Below are positions 1 to 8,636 of a stretch of DNA of 64,000 nt, piece by piece (position 1 is the first letter of the stretch; the number at the start of each line of letters is the position of its first letter). The translations under genes and the position numbers were made by a program. This DNA is from Acidobacteriota bacterium. Lineage in GTDB: Bacteria; Acidobacteriota; Blastocatellia; Pyrinomonadales; Pyrinomonadaceae. The notes beneath the pieces are model-generated. The model did no database searches. It was not told the DNA's origin and saw only the letters and a list, made by a program, of their open reading frames with translations. The stretch is taken from positions 81,128-145,127 of the forward strand of contig JAHBSL010000010.1 in assembly GCA_019639135.1 (NCBI GenBank), written 5' to 3'.

Positions 1-690
1 AAAGTTCAACCTAAGCGCCAGTGCCAAAGCTCGAAATGCAGCCGCCGTAGGTGGTTCGATGGCGGCGGCGATTTCCGAAAGCCGTACGGCGTCGGTCCCG
101 TTCTCGATCGAAGTATGGAACGTGACGAGTGCAAGAAGTCGGTCAACCCTTCCCGCAGCGTGCATCTCAAGCTCACGGGCGGCATCGACCGCGGCCTTGC
201 TTTCGGATCTGAGCAGCAGGCTTCCGGGGATACGGATCAAGATCTCTGAAAACAAGCGGTCTGAGGCGGGAGCGGGAGCGTCCGTGATCGCTTTTCGGAA
301 CAGCGCTATTGCAGCTTCCTTTTCACCTGTGTCGTAGATCTGGTCCGCGAGTGCCGCCCGCGAAGCGGATGCAAGCTCAAGGGCCTGGCCTCTCACCTCG
401 GGAGTAACGCCCTCTTCCCTTGTAAATGCATCGAGAGAATCGATCCGGGCCTTCAGATCGGTATCCGCAGCTATCGCGGCGAAGCGTTCGGCGGTTGTCG
501 GTGTCGGGGCCGGCGTCGGGCTTGGTGCTGCTTTCGGGTTAGGTCCTGGCGTCGGCTTCGCTCTTGGTGTCGTCGCCGGTTTTGCCGCCGTACTGGTTGC
601 ACCGTTCCTGCTGTTTGGCGGGGTTTGCCGTTGAACGGCAGCATGCCCACCGATGGTCAGAAGAAGAATAAATACCAAGATCCGATTCAT
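1..690 (-). CDS. Partial exported hypothetical protein with Pro/Thr-rich linker
   Basis: The reading frame opens at ATG 690 and stays open to the left edge of the window, so only about 230 N-terminal residues are visible. The start is followed by a typical signal peptide (MNRILVFILLLTIGG), then a low-complexity stretch of Pro, Thr, Ala and Lys at about residues 25-75. After that comes an alpha-helical, alanine-rich region that resembles helical-repeat (TPR-like) proteins. This suggests a periplasmic or surface protein with a flexible stalk. I do not recognise the family and the C-terminal domain is outside the window. No neighbour on the same strand is visible. Confidence 0.6.
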   Translation of the reverse strand, partial: MNRILVFILLLTIGGHAAVQRQTPPNSRNGATSTAAKPATTPRAKPTPGPNPKAAPSPTPAPTPTTAERFAAIAADTDLKARIDSLDAFTREEGVTPEVRGQALELASASRAALADQIYDTGEKEAAIALFRKAITDAPAPASDRLFSEILIRIPGSLLLRSESKAAVDAARELEMHAAGRVDRLLALVTFHTSIENGTDAVRLSEIAAAIEPPTAAAFRALALALRLNF

Positions 691-765
691 AAAGCCCGTT
701 GCCGGAACTTTCGATAATACCACGAAATTGCCTTTGTCCCCGGACAGTCTTATCCTCAGGTTAAC

Positions 766-1281
766 GTGAACGATCTCGATATCGAATGGGAAAACCGCAT
801 TGCCGCCGCCCTTGCCGCTGCCCGTAATGCCGGGCGGGAAGAGATCGCCGATTATCTTCGTCTGCGGAGAGCGAACGATATGATCCGACGTGAGGGCATT
901 GATTGGCTTACGGGATCGTTCATCCGGCTCGCCACAAGCCGCGACGCCGAAGCGATCGGCATCGGTGTCGAACGCCTTGACGGCCATACATTTTCGCTTG
1001 GACGGACGAACCTGACCGGTGTTCTCGTCGAAATAAAACACGGGGTTAGATGCATCAAGGTAGAGGCCGGTTGGACGCGGGCTCCGGGCGACGGCATCAT
1101 GCGCGGAGGGGCTCTCGCAATGGGACGGATAACGCATTTTGGCTTCCCGAAGTCGAACGCAGAACTCGCACTCATCCGCGGAGAGGATTCGATCTTCTGG
1201 ACCATGGCGGAAGAAGGCACCGGTACTTCAAAGCTAGATGCGGATGCGATCAATCGCCATTTCGGCCTTCTCAGAGGATAA
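766..1281 (+). CDS. Hypothetical cytoplasmic protein, 171 aa
   Basis: A GTG start at 766 follows a weak purine-rich site (CTCAGG). The product has no signal peptide or membrane segment. An N-terminal charged helix contains an Arg-rich stretch (DYLRLRRANDMIRREG, about residues 28-43). The remainder looks like a compact alpha/beta domain. I cannot assign a family. It lies in the same direction as the zinc-ribbon gene 80 bases downstream and may be co-transcribed with it. Reading frames on other strands over this gene lack a plausible start context. Confidence 0.55.
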   Translation: MNDLDIEWENRIAAALAAARNAGREEIADYLRLRRANDMIRREGIDWLTGSFIRLATSRDAEAIGIGVERLDGHTFSLGRTNLTGVLVEIKHGVRCIKVEAGWTRAPGDGIMRGGALAMGRITHFGFPKSNAELALIRGEDSIFWTMAEEGTGTSKLDADAINRHFGLLRG

Positions 1282-1360
1282 AGGCTCCTAAAGGTTTAAT
1301 TATTATGGGGTTCGTATTACAATAATAAATTGCAATCATTTTCTTGGGAGATATTTTATA

Positions 1361-2092
1361 GTGAGAACAGAGTTAGAGAAGTTGATCGAATTACAGATCA
1401 CCGATACGACGATCCGAAATTTGCGTAATATTTTAGGAAATGCGGAAACCAGGCGTGCTGAGCTTGAACAGGAGTTCGAACAGCACGCTTTTTCTATTCG
1501 CGAAAGACAAAATGTACTTGCCGGGTTAAAGACCGAACAAGCAACACTTGAGAAGAAGATTGCCGAAAACCGGATATACCTTGAGAGAGCGGACCGTAAC
1601 CTGAAGCATGCCCAGAATCAGAAAGAGTATGAGACGGCAATGCGCGAGATCGATTCGCTTCAAAAGCAGATAACGACCTTTGAGACCGAGATCCTCGGGA
1701 AGCAGGGAGCTATCGAAGAAGTCGAAAAAGAGCTTTCCGAACGAGCGGACGAGATAAATACTCTGGATTCGAAACGAGACGAAGCCCTAGCCGCTTTCGA
1801 CCGCGAGATCGAAAAGGCCCGTACCGAGCTTGCCGAGGCCGAAGCGAAGCGTGGCGGCGTTTTCGATACGCTTCCGGCAAACCTTGCGGCCGTTTACAGC
1901 CGGCTTGTACAGCGAAGCCGCGACGGTATAGCCGTTGCTGAGGTTGTTAACGGATCCTGCACTGCATGCTTCATTTCGCTTCGCCCGCAGGTGCAGGTCG
2001 AGGTACGGCGGATGGAAAGCATCATCACCTGCGAAAGCTGCACTCGAATCCTCTATGTCGTTAAGAAAGAAGCTGAAGCAACGGCGAGCTAG
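1361..2092 (+). CDS. Coiled-coil protein with C4 zinc ribbon (CT398/DUF164 type)
   Basis: The 243-residue protein starts with GTG. Residues about 5-175 form a long, highly charged coiled coil. The C-terminus (about 195-232) has two cysteine pairs, CTAC and CESC, that make a C4 zinc ribbon. This architecture matches the widespread 'C4-type zinc ribbon' family (Pfam zf-RING_7), whose members are thought to act as nucleic-acid-associated or scaffold proteins; the precise role is unknown. It is followed by a hairpin terminator and a convergent polA gene. Family assignment is firm, function is not. Confidence 0.85.
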   Translation: MRTELEKLIELQITDTTIRNLRNILGNAETRRAELEQEFEQHAFSIRERQNVLAGLKTEQATLEKKIAENRIYLERADRNLKHAQNQKEYETAMREIDSLQKQITTFETEILGKQGAIEEVEKELSERADEINTLDSKRDEALAAFDREIEKARTELAEAEAKRGGVFDTLPANLAAVYSRLVQRSRDGIAVAEVVNGSCTACFISLRPQVQVEVRRMESIITCESCTRILYVVKKEAEATAS

Positions 2093-2120
2093 CAGAGACA
2101 GTTTCAGAGAAAGAAATAAA

Positions 2121-2149
2121 GAGCGGTGCCCGCGGGCGGCCGCTTTTTA
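2121..2149 (+). terminator. Rho-independent terminator after zinc-ribbon gene
   Basis: AGCGG (2122-2126) pairs with CCGCT (2140-2144), enclosing a second GC-only palindrome, and is followed by five T residues. It lies between two convergent genes and its T tract overlaps the stop region of polA. Confidence 0.75.
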
Positions 2150-3916
2150 TTTTGTCCAGTCAGGGCTGATCGCTAAGTTAACGTCGATAGGCACGGCCTT
2201 GACAAACTCCCGCCCAGCGGAGACCATCGCGTTCTTGAGCCTGTCTGATATGGGGGCGGCGTCATTCTGATCACATTCGAGCACGATCTCATCGTGGACA
2301 ATGTTGACCAATTTTCCGCTTGTTCCGCGAAGTTCGTCATGTATAAGCCGAAGAGCACGCTTGAGGATATCTGCTGAAGTACCCTGAATGGGCATGTTCG
2401 TCGCAAATCGCCTCGCAGCTCCGGCAGCCGCACGATCATTTTCGTCGTATCGCAGTTTCAAAAGGCGTCCCGAGGCTGTACGGGCAACCCGCGTCCTGAG
2501 AGCTGAGTCGCCGCTCTTGCGGAGATAGCCGTCGAGGTCCGGATAGGTTGCAAAATACTTGCGAAGCGTGCCCTCGGCCTCGGCCTGCGAAAGGCCTGTC
2601 ATTGCGGCAAATCTTGCGGCACCAAGGCCATAAACAACGCCGAAGTTCAGCCGTTTGGCAAATGATCGCTGATCGGGTGAGACCTCTTCCGCTTTTATGT
2701 TAAAGACCTGAGCGGCTGCGGCGGCATGGAAATCAACACCGCTCCTGAATGCACCGATAAAGTTCGTGTCACCGGAGAACTCGGCAAGTATCCGAAGCTC
2801 GATCTGCGAATAGTCCGCAATGATCAAGGTTTTGTTTTCTCCGGCGTGGAAGCACCGGCGGTACGAATTCTCGTGTGGGATCTGCTGAAGGTTCGGGTTC
2901 GAGCACGAGAAGCGCCCGGTCGGTGCCCCGATCTGCCTGAAATCCGAATGTATCCGGCCCGTCTTCGGGTGGATGAACTCAAGGAAATTCTCGCCGAAGC
3001 TCGTGAGCGATTTCTGCCGCCCGCGGTATTCGAGCAGCTTTGCAACCGGCGGATGGTCCTCGGCAAGCGGTTCGAGCATCGAGGCCCGCGTCGATCCGGG
3101 CATCGGTATCCCGAGGTTCGAGAGCGCTTCGTGGACTTGGGCCTGCGAATCAAGATTGATCTCGGAACGCCCGAAGAGCGACGTCTGCGAGACACCCGCG
3201 GCAAGCATTTCCTGAAGTTCGTCCGCGACCCTATCGCGTTCCTCGCGGATAGCTTCGATATTCTCCCGCCAGCGGACCGCATCGAGATAAAAGCCGGTGA
3301 GTTCCATGTCGGTGACTGGCATCACGGTATCGAATTCAAGTTCCGCAACCCTCGTCAAGTCGTCCGCAGCCAACCTTTCGGCCAACTGCGTATAAAGCGG
3401 GACGAGGATCGCAGCGTCGCGTGCGGCATATTCAAGCTGCGATTGCGAAAGTTCGCTCGCCGACCAATCGCTCACCTGCTGGGTCTTGTCGAGTTCCGTC
3501 CCGATGAAGAACTGCACCACATCAGCAAGCGAATGCCGGCGGTCGGATTCGCCGGCGGCGATCAGTTGGCTCGCGAGGTAAGAATCGAAAATGCCGCCGA
3601 CCTCACAGCCGAGGTGGTGACGGACCCATTTAGCATCGAACTTCGAGTTGTGTGCCACCTTTATCGTCTTCGTCGATCGAATAAGGTTGCGGAGCGGTTC
3701 AAGCGTCGTGTTCGTTGCCGGATCTTTTCCGAACTGGCGAATATCTATGATGACCGAACGTTTGCCCGTACTGAACTGCACAAGCCGAAGTTCGCCCAAG
3801 TAAGGGTCAAGTTCGGTCGTTTCGGTATCAAAACCGAGAACGGGCTCCTTCGATAGCTGTTCGCAGACGGCCCTTAGGGCATCTGCTTCACTGATGAGTT
3901 CAAAAAAGACTTCCAT
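2147..3916 (-). CDS. polA: DNA polymerase I, 3'-5' exonuclease plus polymerase, no 5' nuclease
   Basis: This is a family A DNA polymerase. The chosen ATG at 3916 gives 589 residues beginning MEVFFELIS; the frame continues upstream but that part shows no conserved features. Residues about 25-190 are a DEDDy exonuclease domain: FDTET (Exo I, D30 and E32), AHNSKFD (Exo II), YAARD (Exo III). The polymerase part has motif A (DYSQIELR), motif B (KRLNFGVVYG) and motif C (VHDE). The exonuclease residues are intact, so proofreading is expected. The N-terminal 5'-3' nuclease domain of classical PolI is absent, so RNA-primer removal must come from another protein. It stands alone between two plus-strand genes. 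Confidence 0.9.
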   Translation of the reverse strand: MEVFFELISEADALRAVCEQLSKEPVLGFDTETTELDPYLGELRLVQFSTGKRSVIIDIRQFGKDPATNTTLEPLRNLIRSTKTIKVAHNSKFDAKWVRHHLGCEVGGIFDSYLASQLIAAGESDRRHSLADVVQFFIGTELDKTQQVSDWSASELSQSQLEYAARDAAILVPLYTQLAERLAADDLTRVAELEFDTVMPVTDMELTGFYLDAVRWRENIEAIREERDRVADELQEMLAAGVSQTSLFGRSEINLDSQAQVHEALSNLGIPMPGSTRASMLEPLAEDHPPVAKLLEYRGRQKSLTSFGENFLEFIHPKTGRIHSDFRQIGAPTGRFSCSNPNLQQIPHENSYRRCFHAGENKTLIIADYSQIELRILAEFSGDTNFIGAFRSGVDFHAAAAAQVFNIKAEEVSPDQRSFAKRLNFGVVYGLGAARFAAMTGLSQAEAEGTLRKYFATYPDLDGYLRKSGDSALRTRVARTASGRLLKLRYDENDRAAAGAARRFATNMPIQGTSADILKRALRLIHDELRGTSGKLVNIVHDEIVLECDQNDAAPISDRLKNAMVSAGREFVKAVPIDVNLAISPDWTK

Positions 3917-3994
3917 ATTTCGCTGCCGGTGAAATCCAATTCTATCTGCCGAACGCCTATTTTCAAACGGCCCGAAGTATTCCTCGACGCGAGA

Positions 3995-4023
3995 TTTACC
4001 AATACAGACTTTTCGTCTATACT
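3995..4023 (+). promoter_or_regulatory. Candidate sigma-70 promoter for the rne transcript
   Basis: TTTACC (3995-4000) and TATACT (4018-4023) are separated by 17 bases, matching four and five of six consensus positions. A start near 4030 would give rne an untranslated leader of about 350 bases. A second TATAAT at 4083-4088 has no good -35 partner. Predicted by eye only. Confidence 0.4.
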
Positions 4024-4090
4024 CTTTTGGTATGTTTGATGGCACGGGCACGGTTCCGGGCATTTGTCGGACAGCAAAAGTTTATAATTT

Positions 4091-4243
4091 GTGCCCCTTT
4101 GCGGACACCCAAAAGGATCGAAAGTTTCGGTAGAGCGCTTCCTCGAAAAGGCAGAGTCGCTCCCGGCCGCCGAAGAAGTTCTTCGGCGATTGAAAGAGTT
4201 TCTAAGTGAAAGATATATCTATTTGCTTCCGCTTGCCGGCTAG
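4091..4243 (+). CDS. Possible small protein in the rne leader, 50 aa
   Basis: A GTG-initiated frame encodes 50 residues. The middle reads like a real amphipathic helix (VERFLEKAESLPAAEEVL) followed by RRLKEFLSERYIYLLPLAG. The composition is more protein-like than the overlapping Arg-rich frame. There is no good ribosome-binding site, and the frame is short enough to be chance. It could be a leader peptide of rne or an independent microprotein. Confidence 0.3.
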   Translation: MPLCGHPKGSKVSVERFLEKAESLPAAEEVLRRLKEFLSERYIYLLPLAG

Positions 4244-4380
4244 GCGAGCCTGCAGCAAAACTCCGGTCTATCCTAATTCCTTTGCCCCGGCGAAGGGCCT
4301 AACTAACTCATTCAACACTTCCAAACCTTCTTTCACCCTTTGTCCGTTGTCCGCACTCGGCATTTTACAAAGGAAAATCT

Positions 4381-7050
4381 ATGTCTAAAGAGATGATCAT
4401 CAGCGTCAATGGACGCGAACGGAAGATCGCCATCATTGAGAACGGCAAGGTCTCCGAGTATTACATCGAACGCGGTGAAGAGAATTCAGGCATCGCGGGA
4501 AATATCTACAAAGGAAGGGTTCAGCGTGTGCTTCCCGGAATGCAATCCGCATTCGTCGCGATCGGTCTTGAGCGAGACGCATTTCTCTACGTTTCCGACT
4601 TCTTCGATGAAGAAGAAGAGATCGAGCGGATCGTGATGGAAAAGGGCAAGAAGGGATCGCAGCACGAGGCCAAACGTGAGGCGAATGACCGCATCGAGCG
4701 GGCAAGGGCCGAACGCGAGAAGCAGATGGAATCTGCTCAGGAGATTGCCGAACCGCTAGGTGAAACCGCCGAACCGAAAGATGAAGAGGCGTCTGAACCC
4801 ACCGCTGAACGAAAGGGCCGCGGTCGCCGAGACAGAAAGGACCGACGCGAACGGCCCCACGAAGCCGAAGCGGTCGAGGCCCGAGAATCAGCAGAAGAGG
4901 AAGACCTTGGTTATGTTGACGCTTCGGAGGTCGAGATCGAGATCGATGACACCGGCTTCGAGCGGATCGTTGATGAAGATGCCGAAACCGGTGAGATGTT
5001 CAAGGACGCCTATATGCAGGAGGCGATCGTCGATCGTGTCCGGGCGGTCGAATTCGATATGGAATCTACCGACGAGGCTGAGGTTGGATCGTTGCTTGAC
5101 GACCTGACTGCCGATGCCCCAGGATTCGAGCGCATTGCCGACGAGGACGAGGAAGAGATTCCGGCTGCTAAGGCCAAGCCGGCAGCACGCTCGCGGGCAA
5201 AGAAGGGCACTAAGAAAAACGCAGGTGATGCGGGCGAGGCCGCTGAGGCCGCTGCAGAAAAGGAAGAGAAACCAAAGAAACGCACTTCCCGCACAACAAA
5301 AACCGCAAAGGCAAAGGACGAAAAGGAAAAACCCGCGAAGGCACGATCGACCCGCTCGAAAAAAAATGCAAGCACCTCGGATGAGCCGCTCGAAGATGCG
5401 GAAGCAAGCATAAAGGCTCCGGAAGAAAAGGCCGAGATGGCCGTTCGCCGGGGCGGACGCGGACGTCGCCGTGGAGGCCGGCCGAAGGGTCAGGAGGCCG
5501 ATGGCAAATCCTCCGATCTGCTCGGATTTGAGGACGTAGACCCCGAACGCGATGTGCCAGCGGAGAATACGAGATCGGCTGCTGACGACCATACGGATGA
5601 CGCCCCCGCAAATGATAAGGCCGAGCGGAAATCCACCGATATACAGACCGAGGGTGACCCGACAGATGCTTCTTTGGGCCAGGATCGGAACGGTCGGAGT
5701 CGTCGCCGACGCGGGCGCGGACGAGGCCAGCAGCGAGACGACGGGCCGCAGGACAACACGACCGATTCGCGGCCTTCAAGGCCCGACCGGCCTGAAAGAT
5801 CGGACCGCGGCGACAAGGGAGACCGGAGGCAGCCGACGATCTCCGACCTGCTCCGCGAAGGCCAGGAAGTTCTGGTGCAGATCGCTAAGGAGCCGATCGC
5901 CAAGAAGGGGGCCCGTATCACGTCCCATATCGCACTTCCCGGCCGGTTTCTGGTCTATATGCCGACGGTCGAGCATCTCGGTGTTTCGCGAAAGATCGAG
6001 TCGTCGAGCGAACGCGGCCGGCTTCGTACACTGATACAACGAATCAAGGCTGAGGAAGATGTCCCCACGGGCGGGTTCATCGTTCGCACCGCCGGTATTG
6101 GCATTTCCGAAGAAGACCTGCGACAGGATGCCCGTTACCTTGTGCGAACCTGGCTCGACATCAAGAAGGCTTCCGAAAAAGCAAAGTCGCCGGCATTGGT
6201 CCATCAGGACCTCGACATTATCCAGCGGCTGCTTCGCGATCAGCTTTCGGACGATTTCACAGCCATCCGCGTTGATAGCGAGGAGGAATATCTCAGGACG
6301 GTCGAGTTCATTAACCGCATCCAGCCGAAGATGGTCAATCGCGTCAAGCTCTACACGCGGGACCAACCGATCCTTGAGGCATACGGCGTTCAGGAAGAGA
6401 TCGATAAAGCGCTCAAGCCGCGTGTGTGGCTCAAATCGGGCGGATATCTTGTGATCAACCAAACCGAAGCCCTAGTGGCGATCGACGTCAATACCGGCAA
6501 GTTCGTCGGCAAGGGAAATGCCCGGCTTGAGGACACGATCACAAAGACGAACATGGAGGCCGTTGATGAGATCGCCCGACAGATAAGGCTCCGTGACCTT
6601 GGAGGCATCATTGTCCTCGATCTTATCGATATGGAAGACCGCCGCAACCGCCATAAGGTCTCGCAGGCCCTTCAGGCGGCACTGGCTAGCGACAAGTCGC
6701 CGACGAAGGTACTCTCTTTTAATGACTTCGGCCTGATCATTATGACCCGCAAACGAGTAAAGCAATCGCTTGAACGGACAATGTGCTCGCCGTGTGAGTA
6801 TTGCGAAGGAGCGGGTTGGGTCAAATCTCCGCAAACCGTCTGCTACGAGATACTCGCCGAAGCCCGCAGGCTTTCGAAAGAAATGGATGATGTTCGTGAA
6901 ACAGCTCTTCGCGTTCACCCTGAGGTTGCAAACGCGCTTCGCACTACTGAGCGTTCGGTGCTTGAGGAGATCGAAGCGTATCTCGGCTACGTCGATCTTA
7001 CCTCGGACCCGCATGTCCATCAGGCACAATTCGATTTTGCGTTCATTTGA
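4381..7050 (+). CDS. rne: Rne/Rng family ribonuclease E/G with a ~400-residue insert in the S1 domain
   Basis: Endoribonuclease of the RNase E/G family for rRNA maturation and mRNA decay. Residues 1-75 are the first half of the S1 RNA-binding domain (NIYKGRVQRVLPGMQSAFV). Residues about 80-484 are a low-complexity insert with acidic blocks, Lys/Ala-rich blocks and Arg/Gly-rich blocks (RRGGRGRRRGGRPKG). The S1 fold then resumes (ISDLLREGQEVLVQI, from about 487). The catalytic core has DVNTG (D702) and LIDMED (D750) as metal ligands, and a Zn-link CxxC (C805, C808). The protein has no long C-terminal scaffold tail; the insert may play that role. Good ribosome-binding site; terminator follows. 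Confidence 0.95.
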   Translation: MSKEMIISVNGRERKIAIIENGKVSEYYIERGEENSGIAGNIYKGRVQRVLPGMQSAFVAIGLERDAFLYVSDFFDEEEEIERIVMEKGKKGSQHEAKREANDRIERARAEREKQMESAQEIAEPLGETAEPKDEEASEPTAERKGRGRRDRKDRRERPHEAEAVEARESAEEEDLGYVDASEVEIEIDDTGFERIVDEDAETGEMFKDAYMQEAIVDRVRAVEFDMESTDEAEVGSLLDDLTADAPGFERIADEDEEEIPAAKAKPAARSRAKKGTKKNAGDAGEAAEAAAEKEEKPKKRTSRTTKTAKAKDEKEKPAKARSTRSKKNASTSDEPLEDAEASIKAPEEKAEMAVRRGGRGRRRGGRPKGQEADGKSSDLLGFEDVDPERDVPAENTRSAADDHTDDAPANDKAERKSTDIQTEGDPTDASLGQDRNGRSRRRRGRGRGQQRDDGPQDNTTDSRPSRPDRPERSDRGDKGDRRQPTISDLLREGQEVLVQIAKEPIAKKGARITSHIALPGRFLVYMPTVEHLGVSRKIESSSERGRLRTLIQRIKAEEDVPTGGFIVRTAGIGISEEDLRQDARYLVRTWLDIKKASEKAKSPALVHQDLDIIQRLLRDQLSDDFTAIRVDSEEEYLRTVEFINRIQPKMVNRVKLYTRDQPILEAYGVQEEIDKALKPRVWLKSGGYLVINQTEALVAIDVNTGKFVGKGNARLEDTITKTNMEAVDEIARQIRLRDLGGIIVLDLIDMEDRRNRHKVSQALQAALASDKSPTKVLSFNDFGLIIMTRKRVKQSLERTMCSPCEYCEGAGWVKSPQTVCYEILAEARRLSKEMDDVRETALRVHPEVANALRTTERSVLEEIEAYLGYVDLTSDPHVHQAQFDFAFI

Positions 7051-7077
7051 TCGCATCACGAAGACATCTCCTCAATG

Positions 7078-7106
7078 AAAAAGCGGCCCATTGCGGCCGC
7101 TTTTTT
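7078..7106. terminator. Bidirectional rho-independent terminator after rne
   Basis: AGCGGCC (7082-7088) pairs perfectly with GGCCGCT (7095-7101), flanked by an A tract on the left and six T residues on the right. It can stop both the rne transcript and the convergent minus-strand operon. Confidence 0.9.
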
Positions 7107-7152
7107 GACACTTTTCAATATGGTATTCCCGAACGTTACAGTTTACTTCTGA

Positions 7153-7947
7153 TCACAACTGTAAGCTCTTTTTTAGGTCTTTTGCAGTTGGGGGTTTGGT
7201 GAAGTAGTTGTCCGGGATTCGGGTATTGAACTCGACGGATTCGTAGTTGATGCGCGAGGTTTGAACGCCGTTCGTTACGCGGTCAATGATGAACGGTGAG
7301 CGGATGCCTCCGTTCTCGATGAATTGGGCGTATCGGTCCTCTTCTGTGATCTCCTCGCCGTCCGGGTTCAGTCGCTTCGATATCGCCTTCATTGGGGTGC
7401 CGTCGTCAGCGATCTCAAATTCGACGACGAACCCGTCATCATAAGTCAGCCGAAGAACGTCGTTGCGTTTGCCGAGCGAGGCTGGCCGTCGCCCGGCGTA
7501 TTCGAGTTTGGCCTTTCCGCGCCAGTGTCCACGAAGCAGGCCGTCAAGGCTAACGCGCATTCCGCGTTTGAAGTTGGCGATCTGAATCTCGGTCTGTTCA
7601 CGAATTGCCTCCTTATTCCCGTCATAGAGCCAGCCCGAATCGCCGACATTGGTCTGAACGGTCACGACCTTGCCCGCCTTGAACTCGGTGCGTTCGGTAT
7701 CTGGAAAAACGATGACGTCATGAAAGGACTGGAAGGAGATGACCGCACCGTCGCGAAGTACGCTGAACTTGCCGCGGCCCACTTGGTTCTTTACATTCAG
7801 ATACTTCTCGCCGCCAACGAAATCGATCGCCTTGCGAAGTATAGTTTCTGCATCGGCGGCCTCCGGTGACTGCCCCAGCGTTTGGGCAGGAATCGAAAAC
7901 AAGCTAAAAAGTGCAAGGAAAAGTAAGCGGGTTCTAACTGCGAACAT
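7153..7947 (-). CDS. Exported hypothetical protein, 264 aa
   Basis: The N-terminus is a clear Sec signal peptide (hydrophobic LLFLALFSLFSIPAQTLG, followed by a cleavage-like QS). The mature part has a helix ending in a Gly-Gly (KAIDFVGGEKY), followed by beta-rich sequence with repeated short strands (VGRGKFSVLRDGAVISF). This reminds me of LolA/LppX-like lipid-binding folds common in periplasmic proteins, but I see no diagnostic motif. It is the second gene of a minus-strand pair, 6 bases downstream of the TonB-like gene, so the two are probably co-expressed. Confidence 0.7.
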   Translation of the reverse strand: MFAVRTRLLFLALFSLFSIPAQTLGQSPEAADAETILRKAIDFVGGEKYLNVKNQVGRGKFSVLRDGAVISFQSFHDVIVFPDTERTEFKAGKVVTVQTNVGDSGWLYDGNKEAIREQTEIQIANFKRGMRVSLDGLLRGHWRGKAKLEYAGRRPASLGKRNDVLRLTYDDGFVVEFEIADDGTPMKAISKRLNPDGEEITEEDRYAQFIENGGIRSPFIIDRVTNGVQTSRINYESVEFNTRIPDNYFTKPPTAKDLKKSLQL

Positions 7948-7953
7948 AACTTT

Positions 7954-8598
7954 CTAAATGACGTATTCGATCACCATTGTAACGCCCGTCTTCCGGCCAT
8001 TCTTCAAAACGGCCGGTTTGAACTTCACCTCGCTGACCGCAGTGTCGAGTTTGCGTTTAAGCTCCGCGGGCAGTTCTGTGATGTAGTGAAAAACATAGAC
8101 CTGGCCCTCGGGCCCGAGGAAGATCTCGACCTTGATGCGTCCGTTTGCCGCTTGCGGAAGTTCGCTGCGCTTGATCGCCGGCCGCGGCATCAAAGTGATC
8201 TGTGCCCGTGTCTGGATGTCAGGATCAGAGTTCGCGTAGTAGAGCGAAAAGCGATAGTTGACCGTTACGGTGACATCGACCGGTACACCGTCGATCGTCT
8301 TCGGCCGGAAGCGAAGCCTGCGAGCTGATGAAATGGCCTGTTCCGTTAAACCATGCGGAAGGGTCGAAAGCGGCGTGATCTCGCCGACGGTTCCATTCGC
8401 TTTCAATTCGACCTGAAGGCTAACGATGCCTTGCACCTCGTTCTCGCGAGCCTGAAAGGTATAAGGAGCCCGCGGAGTGTCGAGTATCTGATGTTCGCGT
8501 ATCCGTGGAGCGGTCGCTGAGGGCGTTTGGGCTCCCGCAGTCAGAACGAAACCGGAAGCGAACAAAAATCCGAATGCAATGACGAAAGACAATCTCAT
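7954..8598 (-). CDS. Periplasmic protein with TonB C-terminal-like domains
   Basis: The 214-residue protein has a signal peptide (FVIAFGFLFASGFVLTAGA). A TonB C-terminal-like unit (about residues 45-120: GIVSLQVELKANGTVGEI, then ISSARRLRFRPKTIDG) is followed by a second, more diverged one (about 140-214: GRIKVEIFLGPEGQVYVF, then FKPAVLKNGRKTGVTMV). Unlike energy-transducing TonB there is no Pro-rich spacer, and the only membrane segment is the probable cleaved signal. It therefore may be a free periplasmic binding module rather than an energy transducer. It precedes the 7153-7947 gene in an apparent operon. Confidence 0.75.
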   Translation of the reverse strand: MRLSFVIAFGFLFASGFVLTAGAQTPSATAPRIREHQILDTPRAPYTFQARENEVQGIVSLQVELKANGTVGEITPLSTLPHGLTEQAISSARRLRFRPKTIDGVPVDVTVTVNYRFSLYYANSDPDIQTRAQITLMPRPAIKRSELPQAANGRIKVEIFLGPEGQVYVFHYITELPAELKRKLDTAVSEVKFKPAVLKNGRKTGVTMVIEYVI

Positions 8599-8636
8599 AA
8601 CGATAAAGAGTCAAAAAAAACAGCCAAATAAATCAA

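Larger units (their letters stand above)
3917..4380. other. 464-bp gap between polA and rne: long leader region
   Basis: The interval separates two divergent genes. It holds the candidate promoter, a possible small open frame (4091-4243), and about 135 further bases of pyrimidine-rich sequence. An AAAGGA ribosome-binding site lies about 7 bases before the rne ATG. No strong hairpin was noticed by eye. Enterobacterial rne also has a long regulatory leader, so this may be an autoregulatory 5' UTR; that is an analogy only. Confidence 0.4.

Noticed and set aside
2726..3856. 376-residue open frame on the plus strand
   Set aside because: Fully antisense to polA, with Arg/Glu-rich composition typical of a reversed GC-rich gene and no family features.
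4027..4209. 60-residue basic open frame upstream of rne
   Set aside because: Arg-rich with no protein-like pattern; the overlapping frame 4091-4243 is more plausible.
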